This document shows, piece by piece, positions 7,152 through 14,851 of a stretch of DNA of 17,545 bases; positions within the stretch are counted from its first letter, which is position 1; each line of letters opens with the position of its first letter. A program made the position numbers and the translations under genes. The notes beneath the pieces were generated by a model, which did not search any database, had not been told where the DNA came from, and saw nothing but the letters and a program-made list of their open reading frames with translations. Source of the DNA: an uncultured Bacilli bacterium (GTDB lineage: Bacteria > Bacillota_I > Bacilli_A > RF39 > UBA660); contig CAKOQV010000021.1 of assembly GCA_934101345.1 (NCBI GenBank), positions 1 to 17,545 on the forward strand, read 5' to 3'.

Positions 7152-8699
7152 ATGATTAAAGAAGTAAGAAGTAAAGGTAAAAAGATATTTAAAAGCAATT
7201 TTTGGAAGACAGTAGCAGTATGTTTTATTACTGCAATTATGACTGGTGGTTCTACTATATACTTAATAAGAAATGAGTATAATTCTAATAATAGTAATTT
7301 AATTCATCAAAGTGGAATTTTAGAAAGTAAGAGTAATTCACAAATAGTAAGAGATTTTATTAAGTCAGTAGATAAAACTAAAAATAAAGTAGATACTTAT
7401 TTGAATAGGACTACTAAAGGTATTGTTGCTACTTTTGTTAATAACATTCATAGCTCTAATTCGTTTGTATTTGGAGTTCTTAATGCTGTTAATGAACTGG
7501 TTTTTAAGAATAAAATAACTTCTGGTATTATTATCTCTATTGGTGCTTTAATTAGATTTTTATATTGGCTTTTTGGAAGTAATGTAGTTAAAGTTGGTAA
7601 GGCTAGATTTTTCTTGGAAAATAGAAAATATAAGAAAACTAAAATGAAAAGATTATTATTTGCTTATCAAGATAAAAAATATAAGAATATAGCAAAAGTT
7701 ATGTTTAAGAAGTGTTTATATGAATTTTTGTGGTCGTTTACTATAATTGGTGGTATTATTAAACATTATTCTTATTCCTTTGTTCCTTATATTATTTCAG
7801 AAAATCCTGATATGAAGTCTGATGATGTCATTAAATTATCTAAAAATATGACTAAGGGTTATAGATGGAAAATGTTTTTATTAGATTTAAGTTTTGTACC
7901 TTACTATATATTTGGTATATGTACATTTAATATATTTAATTTACTTGTTACTAATCCTTATAAAGAATGCTCTTATACTGAATTATATATGAATATAAGA
8001 AAAAATTATATTACTAGTAAAATGTTAGGATATGAATGCTTAAAAGAAGATTTAGATGGTCCTCAGTTAGATGAAGAATATCCATATGATACTAAAAGAG
8101 AAAAGAAAAAAATAGAAAAGATTAAATATAACATTTGGGAACTTATACTATTATTTTTTGCCTTTGCCTTTATTGGTTATTTATGGGAAGTAATATTGCA
8201 TTTGTTTAGTGATGGAGTTTTTGTTAATAGGGGCTCTTTATATGGCCCTTGGCTTCCTATATATGGATGCGGCGGAGTACTTACTTTAGTTTTACTTAAT
8301 AAGTATCGTGATAATCCAACACTAGTATTTTTTGCTTCAGTAATATTGTGTGGCATAGTAGAATACTTTAGTTCTTTATTTATGGAACTTGCTTTTAATA
8401 CAAGATGGTGGGATTATACTGGTTATTTCTTTAATATCAATGGTAGAGTATGTTTGGAAGGATTATTGTTCTTTGGATTTGGATGTACTGTGAGTATTTA
8501 TATTGTTACACCATTACTACTTGATTTATTTCATAAGTTAGATAAAAATTATGTTAAGTTTTTGACTATTATGTTAAGTTTATTATTTTTAACTGATTTT
8601 GTTTTCTATTTAACTATAGGGCCTAATAAAGGAAATGGTATTACTTCTTATGATGGTTATACTGATATAATAAATGTCAAGTTTGACAAATTACTATAA
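7152..8699 (+). CDS. Polytopic membrane protein: DUF975-like region plus CmpB-like (DUF1113) domain
   Basis: A 515-aa membrane protein of unknown role. A hydrophobic segment at about 18-39 is followed by a hydrophilic stretch (about 40-90). A DUF975-like region of several helices follows, with the typical SKNMTKGYRWKMFLLDLSF segment near 230-250. A charged linker (about 300-325) leads to a C-terminal domain of the family called 'putative ABC transporter type IV, CmpB' (PF06541). Its signatures are GYLWEVILHL, NRGSLYGPWLPIYGCGG (about 358-374) and WWDYTGYFFNINGRVCLEG (from about 419). The CmpB name is historical; no ATPase partner is present here and transport is unproven. Combined DUF975 and CmpB proteins are common in Bacillota. 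The ATG has GAGGTAG five bases upstream. Confidence 0.75.
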   Translation: MIKEVRSKGKKIFKSNFWKTVAVCFITAIMTGGSTIYLIRNEYNSNNSNLIHQSGILESKSNSQIVRDFIKSVDKTKNKVDTYLNRTTKGIVATFVNNIHSSNSFVFGVLNAVNELVFKNKITSGIIISIGALIRFLYWLFGSNVVKVGKARFFLENRKYKKTKMKRLLFAYQDKKYKNIAKVMFKKCLYEFLWSFTIIGGIIKHYSYSFVPYIISENPDMKSDDVIKLSKNMTKGYRWKMFLLDLSFVPYYIFGICTFNIFNLLVTNPYKECSYTELYMNIRKNYITSKMLGYECLKEDLDGPQLDEEYPYDTKREKKKIEKIKYNIWELILLFFAFAFIGYLWEVILHLFSDGVFVNRGSLYGPWLPIYGCGGVLTLVLLNKYRDNPTLVFFASVILCGIVEYFSSLFMELAFNTRWWDYTGYFFNINGRVCLEGLLFFGFGCTVSIYIVTPLLLDLFHKLDKNYVKFLTIMLSLLFLTDFVFYLTIGPNKGNGITSYDGYTDIINVKFDKLL

Positions 8700-8704
8700 T
8701 AGTG

Positions 8705-8733
8705 TTGACAATTACTTAATACTGATGTATTAT
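8705..8733 (+). promoter_or_regulatory. Consensus promoter for the glycosyltransferase gene
   Basis: A perfect TTGACA (8705-8710), a 17-base spacer and TATTAT (8728-8733). This is the strongest -35 match in the window. Transcription would begin near 8740, within the inverted repeat at 8734-8764. Confidence 0.85.
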
Positions 8734-8764
8734 TAAATTGTACTATTTATAGTAGTACAATTTA
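8734..8764 (+). promoter_or_regulatory. 12-bp inverted repeat at the transcription start of the glycosyltransferase gene
   Basis: TAAATTGTACTA (8734-8745) and TAGTACAATTTA (8753-8764) are perfect reverse complements around a 7-base centre. The left arm starts right after the -10 box, so about half of it is upstream of the expected start of transcription. This favours a DNA operator over an RNA hairpin. The regulator is unknown; the core TTGTACTA...TAGTACAA is of the type bound by dimeric repressors. Confidence 0.6.
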
Positions 8765-8777
8765 TGGTGGTGAAAAA

Positions 8778-9989
8778 ATGTTAAGAATATTAACTTATAT
8801 TGTTATGGTAATAACTAGTTTTTATTTATTATACTTTGTTGTTATGGCTATAGGAATATTTAAAAAGAAAAAAGAAAAAGTTCTAGTAGATAAAAAGAAT
8901 AATTTTGCTGTTATAATAGCGGCGAGAAATGAAGAAGCAGTTATTGCTAATTTAATTAAGAGTTTAAAGAAACAAAATTATCCTAAAGAAAATTATGAAA
9001 TATATGTTATTGTTAATAATTGTACCGATAATACTGAAGAAGAAGCTAGAAAGGCTGGCGCTAAGGTTATTGTTTGCACAGAGAAAGTTAAATCTAAAGG
9101 AGAAGTTCTTAAGTTTACTTTTAATAAGTTAAAAAAAGAAAAAGATATAGATGCTTATGTTATATTTGATGCTGATAATCTAGTACATAGAGATTTCTTA
9201 AGTAAGATGAATGATAGTCTTAATATGGGTTATTCTGTAGTACAAGGATTTAGAGATACCAAAAATGTTAGTGATAACTGGCTTAGTTGTAGTTATGCTA
9301 TTATGTATTATATTCAAAATTTATTTCTTAATAAATCAAGATATAATTTAGGTAAATCTTCTTTTATCAATGGTACTGGTTTTGTTATAAAGAAAGAGCT
9401 TATTGATAAGAATGGATATGACCCTAAGACTGTTACTGAAGATATTGAATTTGTAGCTATGTGTGCTATTAATGGTGAAAAGATAGCATTTAATGATGAG
9501 GCTATTACTTATGATGAACAAGTTAATAAGTTTATACCATCATTAAAGCAAAGAAAAAGATGGTCTATAGGAACTATGGAATGTTTAAGAGGTTACTTTA
9601 CAGAACTTATAAAGGCTGGCTTTAAAAATAGAAGATTTGAATGTTTTGATATTATTATATTTTATTTATCAATAGTAGTACATGTTATTGGTAATTTAGC
9701 TCCAATATTTGCAATATTAGGTTTATTTGTTAATTTTAAAAGTTTAACTATTCCTTATTTTGCTAGTACTTTAGCAATATCTTTATGTTCTTATGTAATA
9801 GGTGTTGTGCTTAGAGCATTCTTACTTAAGAAGTATAATAAGAGTATTAAAGATAATATTGGTGGAATACTTTTCTTTGATTTATTTATATTAAGTTGGG
9901 CTCCAGTTAACTTTGTTTGTCTATTCTTAAAGAAATGTAATTGGGAAAGTATTAAACATGATAGAAATATTGATATAGAAGAAGTATAA
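8778..9989 (+). CDS. Membrane-anchored family 2 glycosyltransferase
   Basis: A 403-aa inner-membrane glycosyltransferase (GT2) with its catalytic domain on the cytoplasmic side. One helix at about 4-27 anchors the N-terminus. The catalytic domain starts with FAVIIAARNEE and carries DAD (D131-A-D133), TED (T220-E-D222) and Q258-R-K-R-W262. This D, DxD, TED, QxxRW set is the pattern of processive synthases such as poly-N-acetylglucosamine, hyaluronan or cellulose synthases. Several helices follow from about residue 285. At 403 aa it is near the length of IcaA-like enzymes, but sugar donor and product cannot be told from sequence and no polysaccharide operon surrounds it. GGTGGTG precedes the ATG by five bases. 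A consensus promoter with an operator-like dyad suggests it is regulated on its own. Confidence 0.85.
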   Translation: MLRILTYIVMVITSFYLLYFVVMAIGIFKKKKEKVLVDKKNNFAVIIAARNEEAVIANLIKSLKKQNYPKENYEIYVIVNNCTDNTEEEARKAGAKVIVCTEKVKSKGEVLKFTFNKLKKEKDIDAYVIFDADNLVHRDFLSKMNDSLNMGYSVVQGFRDTKNVSDNWLSCSYAIMYYIQNLFLNKSRYNLGKSSFINGTGFVIKKELIDKNGYDPKTVTEDIEFVAMCAINGEKIAFNDEAITYDEQVNKFIPSLKQRKRWSIGTMECLRGYFTELIKAGFKNRRFECFDIIIFYLSIVVHVIGNLAPIFAILGLFVNFKSLTIPYFASTLAISLCSYVIGVVLRAFLLKKYNKSIKDNIGGILFFDLFILSWAPVNFVCLFLKKCNWESIKHDRNIDIEEV

Positions 9990-10014
9990 GGACTAGTAAT
10001 AGTCTTTTTTTTTT
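9988..10014 (+). terminator. Rho-independent terminator after the glycosyltransferase
   Basis: AAGGACTA (9988-9995), beginning in the stop codon, pairs with TAGTCTTT (10000-10007) around GTAA, with one G-T pair. A long T-run continues to 10014. Confidence 0.85.
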
Positions 10015-10036
10015 GGATATATATTTATGACTTATA

Positions 10037-10112
10037 TATAATAGGTATCTTGGATACATTGTTATTAGATATTAGGCTAATAACAACACTTTAATACCTT
10101 AGAATTAAAGTG
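10037..10112 (+). other. Structured intergenic region: promoter-like TATAAT and three consecutive hairpins
   Basis: A perfect TATAAT at 10037-10042 with a weak TTGGAT 18 bases upstream could start an RNA near 10049. Hairpins follow: GTATC/GATAC (10045-10057), TTGTTATTAG/CTAATAACAA (10059-10086) and CACTTTAAT/ATTAAAGTG (10087-10112). The last two abut without a spare base. No T-run follows the third. It does not fit a T-box or a riboswitch class that I recognise. It could be a leader of the ABC importer operon or a small RNA. Confidence 0.45.
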
Positions 10113-10125
10113 AACTTAAAGAATA

Positions 10126-10160
10126 AATATTTTTATATAAAAAAATTATATAAAAATATT
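10126..10160 (+). promoter_or_regulatory. 15-bp perfect AT-only inverted repeat upstream of the ABC importer promoter
   Basis: AATATTTTTATATAA (10126-10140) and TTATATAAAAATATT (10146-10160) are exact reverse complements around AAAAA. The repeat covers the -35 region of the promoter at 10169-10177, so a repressor or activator site is likely. An arginine-responsive regulator would fit the context, but the sequence is not a clear ARG box. Confidence 0.5.
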
Positions 10161-10168
10161 AAATTGTG

Positions 10169-10177
10169 TGTTATAAT
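10169..10177 (+). promoter_or_regulatory. Extended -10 promoter of the amino acid ABC importer operon
   Basis: TGT followed by TATAAT (10172-10177) is an extended -10 element. The -35 position is AT-only and lies inside the inverted repeat at 10126-10160. A ribosome site AGGTAGGTG (10187-10195) follows. Confidence 0.65.
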
Positions 10178-10206
10178 ATTTATGATAGGTAGGTGTGATT
10201 ATATAT

Positions 10207-10923
10207 ATGAAAAAAGTATTATTATTAGTATTTATGCTAATATTTTTAGTAGGCTGTGGTAAGAATGAAAATGAACTTATTATGGTTACTGAAGCAGGAT
10301 TTGCTCCTTATGAATATTATGATAATGGTGAAATAGTAGGAGTAGATGTTGATATTGCTAATGAAATAGCAAAAGAAATGGGAAAAAAATTAGTTGTTAA
10401 GGATGTGGCATTTGATTCAATTATTAACGAAGTAAAAACTGGTAAGGCTGATTTTGGAGCTGCTGGTATAAGTTATAGTGATGAAAGAGCAGAAGAAGTA
10501 GATTTTTCTGTTAATTATTCTGTTAGTAAACAAGTGGTTATTGTTAAAGAAAATAGTTCTATTACTAGTATTAAAGATATTGGTAATAAGAAAATAGCAG
10601 TACAACTTGGTAGTATAGCGGATACTTATGTTACAGATAATTATAAGAATGCAGAAATAGTTAGACAAAAGAAATATTTGGCCGCTATTGAAGATTTAAA
10701 AAGTGATAAAGTAGATGCTGTAGTTATGGATGAATTACCCGCTAAAGAGATAATTAATAGTAATAATGGATTAAAGATACTTGATGGTAGCCTTACTAAT
10801 GATAGTTATGGTATGATAGTTAAAAAGGGTAATAGTGAATTACTTAATGTAATTAACAAAGTTCTTAATAGGTTAAAAGAAGAGGGTAAAATAGAAGAGT
10901 TTGTAATAAAACATACTTCATAG
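10207..10923 (+). CDS. Polar amino acid ABC transporter, substrate-binding lipoprotein
   Basis: A 238-aa extracytoplasmic solute-binding protein of family 3 (SBP_bac_3), anchored to the membrane as a lipoprotein. The N-terminus is MKK, a hydrophobic core and the lipobox FLVGC with the lipidated cysteine at 17. The mature part shows the family pattern: VTEAGFAPYEYYD, GVDVDIANEIAKEMG, KADFGAAGISYSDERAEEVDFS, KKIAVQLGS and DAVVMDELPA. The start is ATG at 10207, eleven bases after AGGTAGGTG; a GTG at 10195 overlaps that site and is rejected. Permease and ATPase genes follow with short spacing, forming a complete importer. The substrate is likely a basic or polar amino acid. Arginine is suggested by the adjacent arginine deiminase operon, but that operon has its own promoter, so this is inference. 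Confidence 0.92.
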   Translation: MKKVLLLVFMLIFLVGCGKNENELIMVTEAGFAPYEYYDNGEIVGVDVDIANEIAKEMGKKLVVKDVAFDSIINEVKTGKADFGAAGISYSDERAEEVDFSVNYSVSKQVVIVKENSSITSIKDIGNKKIAVQLGSIADTYVTDNYKNAEIVRQKKYLAAIEDLKSDKVDAVVMDELPAKEIINSNNGLKILDGSLTNDSYGMIVKKGNSELLNVINKVLNRLKEEGKIEEFVIKHTS

Positions 10924-10932
10924 GAGGCATTA

Positions 10933-11664
10933 ATGAATGAATATTTAAACTTTTTTAGTAAAATATTTAAATTTTTTGGTAGTATTGGGAAATCTTTTTA
11001 TAAGACAGTTATTTATGATAATAGATATGAATATATACTTGAAGGTTTATTTCATACAATAATTATTGCTTTATTTGCTGTTATTATTGGTATTGTTATA
11101 GGTATATTAGTATCACTTATTAGAAATAATTATGAAATTAATGGTAAAAATAAATTACTTTATAAAATAGCAAATCTTTATGTAAATATTATTAGAGGTA
11201 CTCCTGTTATACTACAACTTATGATAATTTATTATGTTATTTTTAAGTCAGTAAATATTAATATTGTAATTGTAGGTATTATTGCTTTTGGTATTAATTC
11301 TGGTGCTTATGTTTCAGAGATTATAAGAGCTGGTATTAATTCTATACCAAAAGGACAAATGGAGGCAGGCTTTTCTTTAGGGCTTAGATATAGAACAGTA
11401 ATGAGAGAAATTATATTACCTCAGGCTATTAGAAATATATTACCTGCACTTGGTAATGAGTTTATTACTTTACTTAAGGAAACTTCAGTAGGGGCTTATA
11501 TTGGTATTATTGAACTTACTAAGGCTTCAGATATTATTGCTTCAAGAACGTATGATTATTTCTTTCCACTTATTATTATTGCAATAATATATTTGATTAT
11601 GACTCTTGGTCTATCTAAATTAGTTAATGTAATGGAAAGGAGACTTAATCGTGTTAGAAGTTAA
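10933..11664 (+). CDS. Polar amino acid ABC transporter, permease (HisMQ family)
   Basis: A 243-aa inner-membrane permease with about five helices, the usual size for the HisM/GlnP family. After an amphipathic N-terminus of about 30 residues, the transmembrane domain opens with LEGLFHTIIIALFAVIIGIVIG. NIIRGTPVILQLMIIYY and AYVSEIIRAGINSIPKGQMEAG follow. The cytoplasmic EAA loop that contacts the ATPase runs from E144 (EAGFSLGLRYRTVMREIILPQA), and LPALGNEFITLLKETSVG follows it. The gene begins nine bases after the lipoprotein stop with GGAGG before the ATG, and overlaps the ATPase gene by 14 bases, so the three are one operon. Only one permease gene is present, so it presumably forms a homodimer. 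Confidence 0.94.
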   Translation: MNEYLNFFSKIFKFFGSIGKSFYKTVIYDNRYEYILEGLFHTIIIALFAVIIGIVIGILVSLIRNNYEINGKNKLLYKIANLYVNIIRGTPVILQLMIIYYVIFKSVNINIVIVGIIAFGINSGAYVSEIIRAGINSIPKGQMEAGFSLGLRYRTVMREIILPQAIRNILPALGNEFITLLKETSVGAYIGIIELTKASDIIASRTYDYFFPLIIIAIIYLIMTLGLSKLVNVMERRLNRVRS

Positions 11665-12376
11665 AAATGTAAAGAAAAGTTTTGATAAACTTAATGTACT
11701 TAAAGGTATATCTTTTAATGTTGAAAAAGGAGAAGTTATATCAGTAATTGGCCCTTCAGGATGTGGTAAGAGTACTCTACTTAGATGTATTAATATGTTA
11801 GAAAAACCTAGTAGTGGTAAAATTATATTTGAAGGAATTGATATTACTAGTAAGAATACTGATTTACCTAAGGTAAGAGAAAAGATTGGTATGGTCTTTC
11901 AACAATTTAATTTATTCCCACATCTGACTGTACTTGATAATATTATTTTGGCTCCTGTTAAACTAGGTATAATGGATAAGAATAATGCTATAGAAAGGGC
12001 AGAAGAGCTTCTTAAAGAGACTAGTTTACTTGATAAGAAAGATAATTATCCGGAAGAGTTATCAGGAGGTCAAAAACAGAGAGTGGCTATTGTTAGATCA
12101 CTTATTATGAATCCAGATATTATTCTATTTGATGAACCCACTAGTGCACTGGATCCTGAAATGGTTGGAGATGTACTTGAACTTATTAAAAAAGTTGCTG
12201 ATACTGGTATGACAATGATTGTAGTATCACATGAAATGAACTTTGTTAAGAAGTGTTCAAGTAGAGTATTATTTATAGATAATGGTAAAATAGCCCTTGA
12301 TGGAACTCCTAAAGAAGTGTTCAGTAATAAAGATAATGAAAGATTAAGAGAGTTTCTTAATAAAACAAACAATTAA
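11651..12376 (+). CDS. Polar amino acid ABC transporter, ATP-binding protein (GlnQ/ArtP type)
   Basis: A 241-aa cytoplasmic ATPase driving the importer. All motifs are intact: Walker A G34-PSGCGKST, the Q-loop in VFQQFNLFPHLTVLDN, signature L137-SGGQ, Walker B ending D161-E162, and switch histidine H194. FNLFPHLTVLDN is characteristic of the polar amino acid subfamily. The start is GTG at 11651, eight bases after AAAGGAG and inside the end of the permease gene, suggesting translational coupling. A strong terminator at 12382-12415 ends the operon, so the following arginine deiminase genes are separately transcribed. Confidence 0.96.
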   Translation: MLEVKNVKKSFDKLNVLKGISFNVEKGEVISVIGPSGCGKSTLLRCINMLEKPSSGKIIFEGIDITSKNTDLPKVREKIGMVFQQFNLFPHLTVLDNIILAPVKLGIMDKNNAIERAEELLKETSLLDKKDNYPEELSGGQKQRVAIVRSLIMNPDIILFDEPTSALDPEMVGDVLELIKKVADTGMTMIVVSHEMNFVKKCSSRVLFIDNGKIALDGTPKEVFSNKDNERLREFLNKTNN

Positions 12377-12381
12377 GTTAT

Positions 12382-12415
12382 AGCCTTGTTTCTAGTATAT
12401 AGAGATAAGGCTTTT
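12382..12415 (+). terminator. Rho-independent terminator of the ABC importer operon
   Basis: A 12-bp stem, AGCCTTGTTTCT (12382-12393) with AGAGATAAGGCT (12401-12412), contains two G-T pairs and a 7-base loop. TTT follows. Confidence 0.85.
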
Positions 12416-12455
12416 ACACTCTAAAATAAAAATAGTGAAAAGTTGGTAAAATAGT

Positions 12456-12484
12456 TTGTAAAAAATATAAAATGTTGTTATAAT
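12456..12484 (+). promoter_or_regulatory. Promoter of the arginine deiminase operon
   Basis: TTGTAA (12456-12461), a 17-base spacer and a perfect TATAAT (12479-12484). It has the same hexamers and spacing as the promoter at 2096-2124. The ribosome site GAAGGGAGA (12509-12517) precedes the GTG start. I see no clear ArgR site. Confidence 0.75.
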
Positions 12485-12523
12485 TATTATAGTAGGGAAA
12501 CTACATAAGAAGGGAGAATATTA

Positions 12524-14851
12524 GTGGATAATGTTATTAATGTAAAAAGTGAAATTGGAACTTTAAAAAAAGTATTATTACATAGACCAGGAAATGAATT
12601 ACTTAATTTAACTCCTGATACATTAAGTAGATTACTTTTTGATGATATTCCTTTTTTACCTGAAGCTCAAAAAGAGCATGATGAGTTTGCTCACATACTA
12701 AAAGACAATGGTATTGAGGTTGTTTATCTTGAAGATTTAATGGCTGAAGTACTAGAACTTGGAGATGATATTGAAAATAAATTTATTAGACAATTTATTT
12801 TTGAAGCTGGTATTAGAACTCCAAAGTATAAGGAATTAGTTTTTGATTATTTAAAGAGTTTTGTTAATAAGAAAGAACTTGTTCTTAAAACTATGGAAGG
12901 TATTAAGATAGAAGAAATACCTAGAAAGAAGAGAGAAGTAGAAAAATCTTTAGTTGATTTAGTTAGTGATGAATCTGAGTTTTTAGCAGATCCTATGCCT
13001 AATTTATATTTTACTAGAGATCCATTTGCTAGTGCTGGTAATGGCGTTATCTTAAATAAGATGTATTCAGTTACCAGAAATAGAGAAACTATATATGCTG
13101 AATATATATTTAATTATCATCCTGAATATAAGGGAAAGGTTAATAAATACTATGATAGATATTTACCTTATCATATAGAAGGTGGAGATGTTCTTAACTT
13201 ATCTAATCATGTTTTAGCAGTAGGTATATCTCAGAGAACTGAGTCTGGTGCTATTGATGAACTTGCTAAGAATATGTTTAGAAACCCTGATTGTGAAATT
13301 GATACTATTTTAGCATTTAATATACCTGAATCTAGAGCATTTATGCACTTAGATACCGTATTTACACAAATTGATTATGATAAATTTACTTTCCATCCAG
13401 GTATTATGGATACTTTAGAAGTATTTGAAATTACTGAAGGAGATATTCCTGATAGTGATGAAGACTTGAATGTTAAAAAAGTTGAGGGTAGTCTTGAAGA
13501 AATACTTGAAAAATATCTTGGTAGAAAGGTAACTTTAATTCCTTGTGCTGGAGGGGAGAGAATATCTTCTGAAAGAGAACAATGGAATGATGGTACTAAT
13601 ACTTTATGTATTGCTCCTGGGGTTGTTGTTGTTTATGATAGAAATAATATTACTAACAATATATTAAGAGAACATGGTATTAAAGTACTTGAAATGAGTA
13701 GTGCTGAACTTTCTCGTGGTAGAGGTGGTCCTAGATGTATGAGTATGCCTTTAGTAAGAGAAGATTTAGATACTTCTAATAATAATAAAAACGAAGGTAA
13801 TGAAAATATTTATTTTACTAAGGGTGAAGAAGTAAAAAAAGTAAATGATAAAATAGATTTAAGAGGAAGAAACTTCTTAACATTACTTGATTATACTCCT
13901 CTGGAGATAAGATATTTACTTGATTTAGCAAAAGACTTAAAGAATAAGAAACATAATGGTATACCTCATAAATATTTAAATAATAAGAATATTGTATTAT
14001 TATTTGAAAAGACCTCTACTAGAACAAGATGTGCATTTGAAGTTGCTGGACTTGATTTGGGTATGGGTGTTACTTATCTAGATCCTGGTAGTTCACAAAT
14101 GGGTAAGAAAGAAAGTATTGAAGATACTGCTAGAGTATTAGGTAGAATGTATGATGGTATTGAATATAGAGGATATGACCAATCAATAGTAGAAGAACTT
14201 GCTAGATGTGCTGGTGTACCTGTATGGAATGGTCTTACTACACAGTTTCATCCTACACAAATGTTAGCGGATGTTATGACTGTAGAAGAAAACTTTGGTC
14301 ATTTAGAAGGTATTAAACTTGTATTTATGGGAGATGCTAGAAATAATGTTGCTAACTCACTTATGGTAGTTTGTGCTAAAATGGGTATGCACTTTGTAGC
14401 ATGCAGTCCTAAAGAATTATGGCCAGATAAAGAACTTGTTAATAAATGTAAGGAAATAGCTAAAGAAACTAATGGAAGTATTGAAATGACTGAAGATGTT
14501 ATGGAAGCTTCTAAAGATGCAGATGTTATTTATACTGATGTTTGGGTTTCTATGGGTGAACCTGATGATGTATGGGCAGATAGAATTAAATTATTAAGTC
14601 CATATCAGGTTAATATGAAAGTTATGAATAATGCTAATCATAATGCTATATTCTTACACTGTCTTCCATCATTCCACGATTTAAATACTACTATTGGTAA
14701 AGATATTAATGAGAAATTTGGCCTTAAAGAAATGGAAGTTACTGATGAAGTATTTACATCTTCTAAATCAAAAGTATTTGATGAAGCAGAAAATAGATTA
14801 CATACTATTAAAGCTGTAGTATATGCTACAATGAGGGAAGATAATGAGTAG
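12524..14851 (+). CDS. Fused arginine deiminase - ornithine carbamoyltransferase (ArcA-ArcB)
   Basis: One 775-aa cytoplasmic protein contains two complete enzymes of arginine fermentation. Residues 1-412 are arginine deiminase (arginine to citrulline and ammonia), with FTRD-P (D166), EGGD (E219, D222), the MHLDT histidine H275 and D277, and the catalytic cysteine C405 in GGPRCMSMP. Residues about 413-443 form an asparagine-rich hydrophilic linker. Residues 444-775 are ornithine carbamoyltransferase (citrulline and phosphate to ornithine and carbamoyl phosphate), with the carbamoyl-phosphate loop S498-T-R-T-R502, H576-[11 protein letters not shown] and H712-C-L-P. Both halves have normal single-enzyme length and all key residues, so both should be active. 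These are separate genes, arcA and arcB, in the bacteria familiar to me. The start is GTG at 12524 behind GAAGGGAGA. The gene overlaps carbamate kinase by eight bases. Both domain assignments are very secure. Confidence 0.96.
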   Translation: MDNVINVKSEIGTLKKVLLHRPGNELLNLTPDTLSRLLFDDIPFLPEAQKEHDEFAHILKDNGIEVVYLEDLMAEVLELGDDIENKFIRQFIFEAGIRTPKYKELVFDYLKSFVNKKELVLKTMEGIKIEEIPRKKREVEKSLVDLVSDESEFLADPMPNLYFTRDPFASAGNGVILNKMYSVTRNRETIYAEYIFNYHPEYKGKVNKYYDRYLPYHIEGGDVLNLSNHVLAVGISQRTESGAIDELAKNMFRNPDCEIDTILAFNIPESRAFMHLDTVFTQIDYDKFTFHPGIMDTLEVFEITEGDIPDSDEDLNVKKVEGSLEEILEKYLGRKVTLIPCAGGERISSEREQWNDGTNTLCIAPGVVVVYDRNNITNNILREHGIKVLEMSSAELSRGRGGPRCMSMPLVREDLDTSNNNKNEGNENIYFTKGEEVKKVNDKIDLRGRNFLTLLDYTPLEIRYLLDLAKDLKNKKHNGIPHKYLNNKNIVLLFEKTSTRTRCAFEVAGLDLGMGVTYLDPGSSQMGKKESIEDTARVLGRMYDGIEYRGYDQSIVEELARCAGVPVWNGLTTQFHPTQMLADVMTVEENFGHLEGIKLVFMGDARNNVANSLMVVCAKMGMHFVACSPKELWPDKELVNKCKEIAKETNGSIEMTEDVMEASKDADVIYTDVWVSMGEPDDVWADRIKLLSPYQVNMKVMNNANHNAIFLHCLPSFHDLNTTIGKDINEKFGLKEMEVTDEVFTSSKSKVFDEAENRLHTIKAVVYATMREDNE

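Noticed and set aside
10015..10200. T-box or known amino acid riboswitch upstream of the ABC importer
   Set aside because: No T-box consensus, no specifier-loop architecture and no antiterminator/terminator pair; the hairpins are simple and the region is too short for a lysine riboswitch.
12456..12523. ArgR operator at the arginine deiminase promoter
   Set aside because: The AT-rich sequence gives only weak partial symmetry around the -10 box, not a convincing ARG box.
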